Shown: one piece after another, positions 11,501 to 23,926 of the stretch
Layout of the letters: each line of letters opens with the position of its first letter
How positions within the stretch are numbered: the first letter of the stretch is position 1
Source of the DNA: Beroe ovata
Taxonomy: Eukaryota; Ctenophora; Nuda; Beroida; Beroidae
Assembly: GCA_946803715.1 (NCBI GenBank)
Contig: CAMPET010000089.1
Coordinates: forward strand, 9,585-73,584
Direction: 5' to 3'
Length of the DNA: 64,000 nucleotides
Position numbers and translations under genes: made by a program
The notes under the pieces: generated by a model
The model's database searches: none
The model's input: only the letters and a program-made list of their open reading frames with translations
Told to the model about the DNA's origin: nothing

Positions 11501-13921
11501 GAAAGAGTGCACAGATTGGAGAGAAGGACTGGTAACAACACTGCCATAGTCCCACGTATTATCAAAGTATCCACAATTTCACAATTCTACATCACACGTG
11601 ACATTTACCGCATGATTTGGGCAGAGGACTGTGAAGGTAGCGTTAATCAGTTTACACTTGGTAGCCATGGCACAACGGAAGTGATAGCGTGCCACACAGC
11701 CTTCCTTGAAACAGCCTAAGCTTGCCCCAATTTCACCACAAGTTGTGCAAACCTGCAAATAAGGATGTGTGTGCGTGTGTGTGAGTGAGTGTGTGTGCGT
11801 GTGTCTGTCTGCCTGTATGTCTGTGAGGTTGGAACACACGCGATGTTACTTACAGTAAAGCGAGCAACTTTGAAGAGTTCCTCCAACCCATATACATCGA
11901 AACCGATCATGTAAACGCCCGGTGACCAGCAAATACAATCCTCGTGGAGCCAGACCTCTTCCCTGCAAAAACAACAACAATTGTGCTCATTTTACTTGAA
12001 ATAACATGGTTATGCAGAGTGTATATCATTGTGTATGTACTCTGTATGTAACATTTTTACTGCAGTATGGCGCGATTAAGATTCCCTGGGTTGTGAAACG
12101 CGCGCGCGGACTTAAATGGTATTTCGCGCGAACTTGACTAGAAAATTGACTTCGCGCCACAAAATCCTGAGAAGACCCTTTCCTGTGTGTAAGTTGCCAA
12201 TGTACATTGTATTCAAATGTGAGATTGTTATGTGTGCACAACTACAACTCAACAGAGCATTATCGAAGTGTACATAATCGAATGCGAGCAGACACTATTG
12301 AAGATATTTAGGTCATAATGGATCCATTGAAATGAATAAATTAAGCAATATATAGCCTATGTTAGTGTAGCTTATTAACGATTTAACTTACCGCTCTAAA
12401 GTGATGTTGTCGTCTTCCAACTGCAAGATATCCTGATTCAGCGTGCTACTCAGCTTTTGAAACAAGTTCTTAGCACTCTCAGACATATGCTTATTCTTGT
12501 AGCTATTCTGTGAAAAACATATTACAGTTTTTAGTGAGCGAATCATATTTCAAGTGAGCGATGTTTCAAGCAGGCGATGTCGACATCTTGCAGAATAAGA
12601 TTTAATATTCGCCCACTCCTACTCAGACTTATCTTACCTTGGGAGGTATTTTGAGATCAAAAGGACCGAAAAGAGGTCCCATATCGCCGTAATCACCAGT
12701 CAGATTACAGAGAGAGCAAAACCATGTGGGTTTCTTCGTTCTTGAATCGATACTAAGTCCTTTTTTCACATTCTTCATCACCTGTTTACTTAGTGTAAGT
12801 AATCACCAAATTAACGATACAACAGAAACAATGTCACAGTTACATCGAAGGGTGTGCATTGAATAGTCCAAATTGCACAGTGTGCAATGAGATATGGTAT
12901 GGGGATTGGGGGGGGCAGAGTTACCTCCTCTTGACATACGCACTCACCTTGTGAACAGCCACGATTGAAGATCCAGACACGTGTGTGAACTGAGGGTATG
13001 AAACAAATCCTCGAGATGTGACATTTCGGTGCAGGAAGGAAGATGATGATTTGGCTTGGGGTTGGTTGATATTTATATCAACTTGAACCGAGGAATCTGA
13101 GCTGAGTGCGCCTCCTTTCACTTTCTTTTTCCTCTCAGCAGTTTCATTGTCCTTATCACTCTCATCATTTTCAACTTGCTGTTCCTCTGTGACTCGGAAC
13201 TTGAGACAATTATTCGAATCGAGATAATTCATGTCAAAGTTGATGTTTACAGAGCCATTATGTTTAACAAGATCCTTGATTTTATCAGGCATAGACAGTG
13301 TCACTTCACCTTTTGCATTGAGTGATATACCAATATCTTTCAATGAAAATGTGCAGGGTGTATCGTCTTGCTGCTGACTGCTGTCATCTTGATTTGAACA
13401 AACTGGAATTGGTGTGTTATTATCTGACTCTCTCATTCTCTTTACCTCCTGACTGGTAACAGCTGTTTCGGTCTCATCTGAAAGCTTCCTCTTGTGTTGA
13501 GTACCATCTGTAATTTGACTGTCACTAGGAGTCATCTCCTCAGGAATTTCTCCATCAGCTTTGATCTCGGACTTTGTTTCTATTTCTTCTTTTGAATCTG
13601 CCTTTGGTTGTTCATTTGATTGAAACTCATTTTTCCCTAAATCCATTGCAACAACTTCAGATTCAGCCTGGGCTACTGTCACATCTGAAATCTTTCCATT
13701 GACATCGGATTCTCCCGTGTTTTCATTGGATGATTCAGCTTTATCAATGTTTGAAGTATCATCACTAGATGGACAACCAACAGTAGGAGATTCAGCTGGC
13801 GAGGATTCTTCCTTTTTAGATTGAGCAGCATCTTTGGACTGTCTACCCGTTGGCATCTCACCCTCATCACAGCACAAGGACCAGGCCTCTGATAATAAGT
13901 CATGAGTACCATCCATGCTTC
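8520..13921 (-). CDS. Extended PHD (TCF20/RAI1-type) protein with about 18 zinc fingers
   Basis: Likely nuclear chromatin protein. Ten coding exons join in phase (high to low): 13916-12948, 12781-12638, 12507-12392, 11962-11854, 11752-11609, 11498-11444, 11351-11073, 11003-9369, 9291-8974, 8884-8520, giving 1377 residues. Residues 1-323 are acidic and disordered. Residues about 324-500 hold an extended PHD module: a CxxC half, an LFGPF motif, EVWLHEDC..W, and a CTTCG...GCxxRYHFRCA...CPNH half, the pattern of TCF20/RAI1. Residues about 610-1370 hold some 18 fingers of the form C-x2-C-x12-13-H-x6-7-C-x3-H. The linker exons keep phase between the two halves, so I read one gene. A CCTTAG acceptor lies 5 nt before the ATG at 13916. 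Enzyme activity: none visible. It could still be two adjacent genes if transcripts do not bridge 11.5 kb. Confidence 0.72.
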
Positions 13922-15995
13922 CTAAGGTGAAGAAATTTGATGTAAGACCGCAAGAAGCACTTTCCTTAAAATGATTGAGAGATAAGTGCAGGTGAGTAAA
14001 GCTGAAGTTGAGAATGATACCATGCATCAAAATTGAAACAATCAAAAATCAATCAACCAAATAAATGAAGGTAGAGTACCAAAGGAACATTTTTAGAATA
14101 ATGAATGGCTGATAATGAAACAGAGATATGAGACTGAATAATAGGAATGATATTTAGCAATACAAAGAATCTGCATGAACAGAATAGGTATGATCAAGTA
14201 CAATTCATATGTAGTTGTAGCATGTATAACTTATGGAGCACACAGTATGTCAGTGTGAATAAGGGGGAATATATGTTTCACAAATAAGGGGAGGGGTTTC
14301 CAAATTTTACTTAGTGACAGATGATGAAAGGGGAAGGGTTTTCAGCATGCACTGATGTGAGCATGCTACTAGTCAAAATTCCATGACTCAATTTTGGTGC
14401 TTATAATGGAGGATGTATAATATGATAGTACCAAGTTGGCACAGTAATTGCTTCAAGCCAAAAAATGTGTTTATGATAAATAGTCGATGATAGATTTAAT
14501 TCTGTATGGAGGCAGGTATATTGAGCTGCATATTAAATCATCATGAAGTCAAGGAGTGCACAACACACGCATAGTTGCATCCATGGCCTTTTCTACTTCA
14601 TATTGGAAGTAACGCCTGTCCTGGCTTTTGATTGGGTGATCAATCGGAAATGGTGGCCTCTGATTGGCTATGTGTAGAAAAAGAGGGACAGATCTTAAAA
14701 TCTCAATCATCTGGCTGCTTAAGTTGCCATAGCAACCACAGTGATTTTCCTATCATATCACAGTAGAGCTGGTACGTCAACACATTAGTCTCATCTCAGC
14801 TACCTATCTCCAATGCATTTTCGGAACACAAATAAGGTGATTGGAGAGGGGAAGGGCATTAAGAAACAGCATAGGAACAGTTATGGGGATGAACCATCAC
14901 CAAGATTGGTATGATAATGCTGAATGTTGTGTGTCCACTTCTTTTCTGCAAAAGAAGCATTTGCAAATTGACATGGATTACATTCGGCAAAACCAATTTC
15001 TGTGCACATGCTGCAAGTCTTTATTTTACTGTATGAACTAGAACTACAGCATTGAGCCACACAGTGCTCACAATAGTTTGCGAGAGAAGTAGCGAAAGTA
15101 AAAAAAAAATAAGTTGACCCTGACCACTTCAACATCTGACATTGTGCGCGGCGCGCAGATAAAAAATGACGCGAGGCGCGTCTGAGAATAATTAAAGGCG
15201 CGCGCGCAATGCGGAATTCTCCACAGGGACTATCATTGACAGCCAATTTGTTTGTTGTCGATTAATGATAAACCCTGTCGTGAATTCCGTTTTGCGCGCG
15301 CGCGGCGCGGCGCAAACTCATTCTCAGAGCTGATGCAAACCGCAAACTTATTGCGGTTTAGCATCGCCAGACAAGCATTCATCGATGAATGCGCGCGCGC
15401 GCAATTGCAAGATATAACCGGCGTTTACATTGCAGGATTTCACCCTACCCTTGCTCATGCTGGCGGGATTTTATCCCTGGCAAATGAAAATTGCGCAATG
15501 CGCGCACCGACGGTAGGGTAAAATCCTACAATCAGAGTATTTCATTTATTTTGTGAAATTATCTATCATTTACACTAAAAAATAGTTATCATGAGTATGG
15601 AATATGGACTCACCAATTCATCCTTCTTACAAGTATTAGATACTCCTCATGAATGTGATTGTGCTTATCATCTGCTCCAATCAAACACTTAGGAAAGCAG
15701 TTTCGTGTTACAAACTTTTGAAGGGAGTTAAGACACCTTTACAGTTCTCCGTACTTTCATTTAGAAATTCCTATTGCTTTATGAAGTAGCCAAGGGATGA
15801 ATTCATATCAGTTATGCCTTTCATATATTTGTGTGATGCATACCTCTGGCTATGACACTGGTTAAGACCAACTTGTATTTTCATAACATTAGAACATGAC
15901 ATATCACTACTGCAAATTTCTTGCTCATAAAGGCACCCTTGATTTAGAAAACATGTTTATACACAATTGGCTATTGTTCATCATAATCTGCACAG
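13922..15995. other. Intergenic/upstream region of two divergent genes
   Basis: Lies between the start of the extended PHD gene (minus) and the first recognised exon of the CatSper-type gene (plus). Three ATTGG (inverted CCAAT) boxes occur at about 14625-14665, consistent with a promoter. From 14905 the sequence belongs to the duplicated segment and contains GCGCGC-rich islands. Earlier exons of the CatSper-type gene may lie here but I could not define them. Confidence 0.4.
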
Positions 15996-16751
15996 TTCCA
16001 CTTAAAGCAACTGAAGTTATATTTGATTCCAAGGGTTCTCAACTCAGGTTTGTATAAGAAATGTTACTTCAAAGGTAATGAGAGACACTCTAGTCTCTAG
16101 GGATCTTCATTTTCTAATACTGCGTTACTTATCAGGTCCAGAATACCTTTCATTGGGAAGTATGTTGGAAATTCAGTGGGGGCTCTTGTGTGGACAAATT
16201 CTGCTTCTTGTGAAATGACAGCCTTGTCAACCAACATACAGCAGTTTATTTGTCCAAGAAAGGGAACAGTTGTTATAACTCTAACAGTTGGATTAGCTGC
16301 TCCCTCTTCTTATAGGTCATTGCAACTGATTAGATTATAGTAGAGTGAAATGGTAATAAACACTTATTCGACTTCAAATTTTTTGATAAGCATGAGAATT
16401 TTCATACTTTACAGTGTTGAAATATCAGAAAACCCTGCATGCTATACATGGAATGTAGATCACACACAAGAAGAAGTCAAGGTTATGGTCAATGATGGAT
16501 CTGGGAGTTCAAATGCTGAACTCACTCAAGAGTACTTTCTTTTCGGGGAGGTATAGTAAAAGGTCTATCCAAACCTTGCTTTTACCCCGCTAGCCTGCAG
16601 CCAAATGATTCATGTCTTCAAATTTCGAGTAAGGAAACACCACTTCAATTGACAAAACTTCTCCAAAGGTCCCAAAAGTTTTTCTACACTGCGATAAGGA
16701 CGTGAAAGAGTTATCTCGTCCACAATATTCTGCGGAAACGAACAGCTGGGT
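14905..16751. repeat. 1847-bp duplicated segment, first copy
   Basis: Repeated with identical length at 16753-18599, separated by a single n at 16752. I counted about seven single-base differences by eye, the level expected between alleles. It carries copies of three CatSper-type exons (15996-16047, 16142-16315, 16415-16550) and is cut at the n before the next exon is complete. Read as an assembly duplication. Confidence 0.88.
15431..15530. repeat. Imperfect inverted repeat in a GCGCGC-rich island
   Basis: Arms TGCAGGATTTCACCCTACC (15431-15449) and its complement at 15512-15530, 17 of 19 positions paired, with a 62-base loop that contains a similar internal GGGATTTTATCCC word. Immediately upstream are palindromes such as ATTCATCGATGAAT and runs of GCGCGC. 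It could be a small foldback element. Present again at about 17279-17378 because of the duplication. Confidence 0.6.
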
Positions 16752-16752
16752 N

Positions 16753-18599
16753 ATTGGTATGATAATGCTGAATGTTGTGTGTCCACTTCTTTTCTGCAAA
16801 AGAAGCATTTGCAAATTGACATGGATTACATTCGGCAAAACCAATTTCTGTGCACATGCTGCAAGTCTTTATTTTACTGTATGAACTAGAACTACAGCAT
16901 TGAGCCACACAGTGCTCACAATAGTTTGCGAGAGAAGTAGCGAAAGTAAAAAAAAAATAAGTTGACCCTGACCACTTCAACATCTGACATTGTGCGCGGC
17001 GCGCAGATAAAAAATGACGCGAGGCGCGTCTGAGAATAATTAAAGGCGCGCGCGCAATGCGGAATTCTCCACAGGGACTATCATTGACAGCCAATTTGTT
17101 TGTTGTCGATTAATGATAAACCCTGTCGTGAATTCCGTTTTGCGCGCGCGCGGCGCGGCGCAAACTCATTCTCAGAGCTGATGCAAACCGCAAACTTATT
17201 GCGGTTTAGCATCGCCAGACAAGCATTCATCGATGAATGCGCGCGCGCGCAATTGCAAGATATAACCGGCGTTTACATTGCAGGATTTCACCCTACCCTT
17301 GCTCATGCTGGCGGGATTTTATCCCTGGCAAATGAAAATTGCGCAATGCGCGCACCGACGGTAGGGTAAAATCCTACAATCAGAGTATTTCATTTATTTT
17401 GTGAAATTATCTATCATTTACACTAAAAAATAGTTATCATGAGTATGGAATATGGACTCACCAATTCATCCTTCTTACAAGTATTAGATACTCCTCATGA
17501 ATGTGATTGTGCTTATCATCTGCTCCAATCAAACACTTAGGAAAGCAGTTTCGTGTTACAAACTTTTGAAGGGAGTTAAGACACCTTTACAGTTCTCCGT
17601 ACTTTCATTTAGAAATTCCTATTGCTTTATGAAGTAGCCAAGGGATGAATTCATATCAGTTATGCCTTTCATATATTTGTGTGATGCATACCTCTGGCTA
17701 TGACACTGGTTAAGACCAACTTGTATTTTCATAACATTAGAACATGACATATCACTACTGCAAATTTCTTGCTCATAAAGGCACCCTTGATTTAGAGAAC
17801 ATGTTTATACACAATTGGCTATTGTTCATCATAATCTGCACAGTTCCACTTAAAGCAACTGAAGTTATATTTGATTCCAAGGGTCCTCAACTCAGGTTTG
17901 TATAAGAAATGTTACTTCAAAGGTAATGAGAGACACTCTAGTCTCTAGGGATCTTCATTTTCTAATACTACATTACTTATCAGGTCCAGAATACCTTTCA
18001 TTGGGAAGTATGTTGGAAATTCAGTGGGGGCTCTTGTGTGGACAAATTCTGCTTCTTGTGAAATGACAGCCTTGTCAACCAACATACAGCAGTTTATTTG
18101 TCCAAGAAAGGGAACAGTTGTTATAACTCTAACAGTTGGATTAGCTGCTCCCTCTTCTTATAGGTCACTGCAACTGATTAGATTATAGTAGAGTGAAATG
18201 GTAATAAACACTTATTCGACTTCAAATTTTTTGATAAGCATGAGAATCTTCATACTTTACAGTGTTGAAATATCAGAAAACCCTGCATGCTATACATGGA
18301 ATGTAGATCACACACAAGAAGAAGTCAAGGTTATGGTCAATGATGGATCTGGGAGTTCAAATGCTGAACTCACTCAAGAGTACTTTCTTTTCGGGGAGGT
18401 ATAGTAAAAGGTCTATCCAAACCTTGCTTTTACCCCGCTAGCCTGCAGCCAAATGATTCATGTCTTCAAATTTCGAGTAAGGAAACACCACTTCAATTGA
18501 CAAAACTTCTCCAAAGGTCCCAAAAGTTTTTCTACACTGCGATAAGGACGTGAAAGAGTTATCTCGTCCACAATATTCTGCGGAAACGAACAGCTGGGT
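16753..18599. repeat. 1847-bp duplicated segment, second copy
   Basis: Second copy of 14905-16751. It continues without interruption into the downstream CatSper-type exons, so its exons (17844-17895, 17990-18163, 18263-18398 and the following one) are used in the gene model. Confidence 0.88.
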
Positions 18600-21500
18600 G
18601 TACTCAGTACCCACAGAACACAAGCATTGTACTAAAGTGGGGGTCAGGGGAATACCTGTTTCACTGCTTGGATGTACAGTGGATGATGCACTGCTTCCAC
18701 TTCACAGCTACGTGTGAGTTAGACAATGATTGATAAAAACCGGCGTGTGCAATATCCGGGGTGTATTACATCCGGGGTTCGTAATATCCGGGGTGTGTGA
18801 AATATCCGGGGTGCGTAATACCCGGGGCCTCCAGGGAATTACCATCAGAGGGGGCGTCAGTGGCAACAACAAGCCAGTCCAAAGTGTGCCGAGATTATTG
18901 TGGTAGTGGTGTCACAGTGCTCCTCAACTCAAATAAAGCACTCATCTCCAACGATGGTCTTGACACCACTTTCGAGCTCGATCTGAATAGTATGTACTCG
19001 CAGTTCTCGTTCCTTACTTTAGCAAATCCAGGGGATCCTTTCCGAAATTGACTTACGTCGAAAAACAAATTTACATCAAATTAACACTTAAATTTTGACC
19101 GAAGTTCATTCTGAGACTGAAGTCTGCTTCGGAGAGGACCCTCAGAACATAATTAATCGGAACTGCAGTATTGCAGTTATAGGCTGTAATTAGGTAAACT
19201 GTACATGGATTTATCACAGAGAATGTGAAAGACTGTGGTGTTACTGGCGAAGGTCGAATATTCCTCCTGACTAATGGTGGGAACAAACTCGTTATCATCG
19301 ATAACTCAACCGTGTCAACGCTAGACTTGCCCTTCGCTGCTGGTTTGTGAGGCAATGTGTTGCTGACACATCACTATAGTGTTCAGTCTATGTTACGTAT
19401 ATCAGTATCCAGTGTATCACTGTTGCTATGGTAACAAGCTGTTACTAATGGCTGCTAACTAAACTAGTCTGACATATAGTTTACAACGCAGATAAAATCA
19501 CGGTAAACACAAGGTGCATGGGAATTATGGAGGAAATGCTTGACACCAGTCCACTCGTTGTTTGGAGTTCCGCCAAAATGGCGATTGTCTACGAGAATCA
19601 AATCGTCGACACCATTTCCACTCTCCCTCAATCAATGGACTCGGTAGAAGCAGTGACAGTGTCATATCTCGGAGTTATGACAGTAATGAAAACTGGGAGT
19701 CACTCCTATTGGCTGCAGTATGACATGAGGACAGCGAATTTCACGACAGGTAATGGAAGTTGGAAGAATGAATGTAAATTATGGAGTGCCACTGTACCTA
19801 TATACCACGAGCATTCTGTAACTAATATGTAACGCGCGATGAGATTTTTGTGTCTATGTGCGCTTTAACAAGCAATTACCGTATCAGAAACCAGCCGCGC
19901 GCGCGGCGTGGGAATTTTTTGCGCATTCATTCCAGGTTGTGAATTTCAGGGTATCAACTGTCTGAGAAGTGTAATGGGAATTGTCAGATGTATGGAATAT
20001 GTACACACACGAATCTGCTGGTGAAAAATACTGACTTGTATTTCATCACATCTGATGGTTTATCCATGTCTGCTGTAACTTCTCGCGGCACCACTCTGAC
20101 AACTTCAGTTAGAGACGTTGCCATTAGTAAGTACTCCAGTTTCTGATAATCAGCTGATATTTCAATTCTCTTGATCGAGATCACCAAGTGATACCTGCCA
20201 TCAGGTCCTGGCGACGGCTGGGCACTGCGCGGCACTGATGACACCATCTACTTTGGGTTTTGCTCTCGATCAGATGTGGTGGATATCGGAAGTGGTTTTG
20301 GAGCAGCTGACTTCATTTTTTTCGATAACCTTGGCGACTTGTATCTCCTTGAAGGAAGCAGTGTTAGAACTCGGGTTCCAGTCGACGTGTTGGTCCGACA
20401 GTCCATCAATTCTGGCGAGTGCGAAGTGAAGGTAAGAACTGTTTCCAGCTCTGATCATGATTTGTTGAATATGGGAATATGGGTCACGGCTGACATCATA
20501 CATATCCCAGAACTTCGAGAGCAGCCTCCTCAGCCACCTTATCAAGATCGATAACGAGGAGTTTGCAATGTACAACATAAGTGTGTCGACTCGAGGAAAC
20601 TCCTACCCTAGAGTGCTGTTCCAAAGCTACCCTTCCGATCTTATTACAGCTAATATCAATGTTTGTTATCGATCAAAGATCGTAATAAGATATGTGCATG
20701 TTGTTTGTACAATAGAGGATATAGCACAGATTCCTCAAATATCTAGTTTTTTTCCCAGGCCAGTGTTTCAACTTCTCCCATCGTGAGAGGTGATAGTTCG
20801 ACAATCCAAACTATTAGGATAACAGGTAACAATGGTCCATTAGGTTTTTCAGCATAACTGTCGATGGCGAGCCCTTTGTAACCCTTGATTTGTTTTCAAG
20901 GCAACGATATGAAAGGTATCAGTGTGGTGTCCGCTACACCTGATTCCGACAACCCAGCTTGTTCATATGCTTCCAACGTGAGTTAACATCCAGTTTGTAA
21001 GCGGGGAAGCCCACGTTCAAAACGTATTCTGCTTCTAGCAACACGATTTCACAGGACCTAACGTACGTGATTTTGGACTGTCCCAAAACAAGGAGCATCA
21101 GGATAGTAGATAAGCCGATTTCGTGTCCAATTCTCGAGAACACAAACATGACATATGTTATTCCCGCTCACCTCAAGTAAGTCATGCTAGATTATGATTA
21201 AGTTGGAAGACAGTCAGGGGAAATTGTTCTTGATTTTCATATCTTGCTCCTATTTCAGTAACTTGGGTGTAGAAAAAGTAGTTGAGTACGATCTGGAAAA
21301 TATAGGTTGCCCATTCGTGTGGAAATACAGCGACAGCTTCATCCCTGATGTCTGGATCTATGATGGAGATGTGAGTCAAGGCTTTGTTCAATTCGAATTA
21401 TTTGACGCAGTTATAAACTCCCGAGAGCCTTCTCACTTATTCTGTTTTCATGTTAGGAACCAGTCCGCAAAATCGAGCGTGATTTCGTTGTCCGGGAGTT

Positions 21501-22062
21501 GAACGACCGTAACGATTTCAACTTCACGCTAACGACTGCGGAAGCCGGGTGTCTCCGAGACCCACAAACGTGGGAGAGTATGGGCTCAAGTTGGGGGCGT
21601 GACAACTACCAGAATTGTTTCATTGAGCCAGTCGGGGGCGCCAGTTTGACAAACGGCAAGCTTCAGTACGAGATTCTGAATAGTACGCACAACGGAATCG
21701 TTTTCGCGAAGCATCAAGCCCGGTATATCTTCGAGGTTACGGTTGTCGATCCCTTGTCCTCTCATTGCACGCTGAAAACTAAATATTCGGTAAGGCTTCT
21801 TGTAATCCATTATCTACGATCTATTCACAATCACATGATTATAATGCTCTGGGAATCAGGAAGTTGTAGTTTTTGGAATCGCAACTATTATTCACCGACT
21901 AACCAGGTTTGGATTGAGGCAGCACCTTCACTCACAGACATGGGAATGATCACACTCATTGTGTCCTTCGTGGGGAATGTAATGGGCGTTTTCTCCCTGT
22001 ACTTCCAATACAAGACCAGTAAGAAGATACAACATATGGTGGACAACCTCTTGAAGCCTTGA
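17844..22062 (+). CDS. CatSper channel auxiliary subunit (delta/epsilon/gamma-like)
   Basis: Large single-pass subunit of the sperm flagellar calcium channel CatSper. Secure exons: 18835-18989, 19220-19342, 19950-20126, 20205-20431, 20511-20660, 20759-20825, 20901-20977, 21055-21176, 21259-21370, 21457-21789, 21907-22062; the junctions from 19950 onward keep phase. Likely exons: 17844-17895, 17990-18163, 18263-18398, about 18535-18713, and an exon ending at 19749. A 25-nt microexon near 19400 would repair the phase before the last of these. Visible: beta-propeller-like strands (RIFLLTNGG), the stem signature YDLENIGCP...DVWIYDGD, AEAGCLRDPQTW, and FEVTVVDP...C, then one membrane helix (MGMITLIVSFVG) and a short tail. 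These stem motifs are shared by CATSPERD, E and G, so I cannot name the paralogue. The N-terminus is not found. Confidence 0.75.
18737..18830. repeat. Tandem ATATCCGGGGTGTG repeat
   Basis: Four to five degenerate units of about 19 bp with the core AATATCCGGGGTG, inside an intron of the CatSper-type gene and ending at the acceptor of the 18835 exon. Confidence 0.7.
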
Positions 22063-23155
22063 GGGATCTTTTGCTTTCTTTAACCAGCACAATGTGGCTT
22101 CCTCCCTATGGAAAAGAGGTGATACATGTCGAGCTCATCTCCACAATCCACCATCATCAACCACCATCATTTCATTGGAGCATCAGCATTGGAGAACATG
22201 TCATCTACCACCACGTCATATTGATATTATGGGCCCCTCGGCTCTTCATGATCATGACCCAAAACATTCACGAATACAAATACCTACAAGTACAAACACG
22301 GATCACTTTTTTGAATCTCCAATATCATTTTCAGTTTGGAATATGATTCTGTCATTTCATTATCACTATCAGTACCTACGATGTATTTTCTTTTAAATTT
22401 TGCTGTTCATTTCCAGTGCACAGAGTACCGATAAAATCTGGCAATTGTTATGCATAAGGTATCACTTTCAGATTTACTTTCATGCATCTTTCTAAATCTT
22501 ATGTCAGTTATCCACTATTTGTTATACTTATAGTTATTGCATTTACACATTACATTTACAGTTTGTAACACCATATCAAAATCGAATTGTCCTTACTTCC
22601 AGTTCCTCCAATTTGAATTCATGCTACTTATTGTAACTCTTCAATTCATGCTACCACAATAATTGTAACCGCGCAAGACGTGGCTGCGCACTCTGCATCG
22701 TTGAATTTGATTGAGTAGAATTGCCCAGTTGATGATCATATATTTTAATGTTCAACGCGAACGCCGTTAACATTGTGCAATGTATTTGTAATCATGACAT
22801 TTTGATTTACCGTTAGACCCATACCTATGCCCACTTTCAAGAATCTCTCAATCGTTGTGCGCAATCGTGGAAAGAGTTGCAAGTCTTATCTCAATCTAGC
22901 AGGTCCAATTTCCATTATCTATTGGCATAATAATCAAATTCAATGACCGCGACCGTCCTCGCTATAAAGTCCCGGAATGGTGCGTACTTCGACATATCTC
23001 AATAAAGAAACGTATCACTGAATAAAATCAAGACATCATACGAATCATTTTATTTACAAGAAGATCTGAAGGATTGAGAAGCATACATTCTGATAGAAAA
23101 TGATACATCTATTTCTAACTACCTATCATACATCAAACGATCAAGATGAATTGTT
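22063..23155. other. 3' region between convergent genes
   Basis: No further coding exon is supported. It probably holds the 3' UTR of the CatSper-type gene. An AATAAA on the plus strand (23001-23006) and a TTTATT, i.e. AATAAA on the minus strand (23048-23053), lie within 55 bp of each other, so the two convergent transcripts would overlap or nearly touch. Confidence 0.5.
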
Positions 23156-23926
23156 TTACAAGTATAAAACTAGAACAGGCAGCGCAAGTGTTATGAGACC
23201 AAGTTTAAAACCTTGAGCAGAACTCCCTTCGGTTGTTGGAGCATTTTCTGTGTTAGCTGAGAAGGGAAAGGTGTTGCAGTTAAAATTGAAATGGAAGATC
23301 ATATTGCATTTGCCAATGACAAATTTGTCACATAAAATGACGTTGTTGACCTACCAGCGGCCTGTGTTGTGCTACTGCTATTTGTTGCTGGATTGGTTAC
23401 TGTTGTAGTTGAAGATTCGGAGGAAGTTGAGGATTCAGAGGAGGTTGTTGAAGTGGCAGTTGAGACGCTCGAAGTGTAGCCAGTCGAAGAAGAGCTGGTC
23501 GAAGATGAGCCAGTCGAAGAGGAACCAGTCGAAGATGAGCCAGTCGAAGAGGAACCGGTCGAAGAGGAACCAGTCGAAGAGGAACCAGTCGAAGAGGAAC
23601 CAGTCGAAGAGGAAACAGCAGAGCCAGTCGAAGAGGAGCCAGTTGAACTTGAAGGGGAGCCAGTCGAAGAAGAGCCAGTTGACACGGAAGCTGTGGTCGG
23701 TGCACTAGTTGTCGGTACAGTTGTCCCGGATTCGGTTGTTGCAGTTACGGTTGTTGATTGAGTTGTTGTTTGTGAAACGACCCCTGAAATGGATTCAAAA
23801 CTTTAATATCTTCGAGAGGAAAGCTGCTGGCCCTCCCAATTTGCTTTGAGGAAGATTTCCGGGCCAAAATTGGCACTTACCATAGAACAGAAGCCCTGTA
23901 AGGGCGATCACTACGGAAAACTTCAT
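23156..23926 (-). CDS. Mucin-like secreted protein, probably GPI-anchored
   Basis: Three exons in phase: 23926-23881, 23783-23355, 23256-23156, giving 191 residues. An N-terminal signal peptide (MKFSVVIALTGLLFYG) is followed by a Thr-rich segment, then about 14 copies of a five-residue SSTGS-type unit encoded by a 15-bp DNA repeat, another Ser/Thr-rich segment, and a hydrophobic C-terminal tail ending LPVLVLYL right at the stop. A hydrophobic tail with nothing after it and a small-residue stretch (SSAQG) before it is typical of a GPI-attachment signal; this is inference. The composition predicts dense O-glycosylation and cell-surface display. No family name is possible from such low-complexity sequence. 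Strong GTAAGT/GTAGGT donors support the introns. Confidence 0.7.

Noticed and set aside
15996-16551. Real tandem duplication of CatSper exons
   Set aside because: Identical 1847-bp lengths and one n at the join point to assembly; no transcript model needs both copies.
23397-23708. Arg/Lys/Gln-rich and Leu/Pro-rich frames overlapping the mucin gene
   Set aside because: They arise from the same 15-bp repeat read in other frames and strands; only the Ser/Thr frame has a signal peptide and in-phase splice sites.
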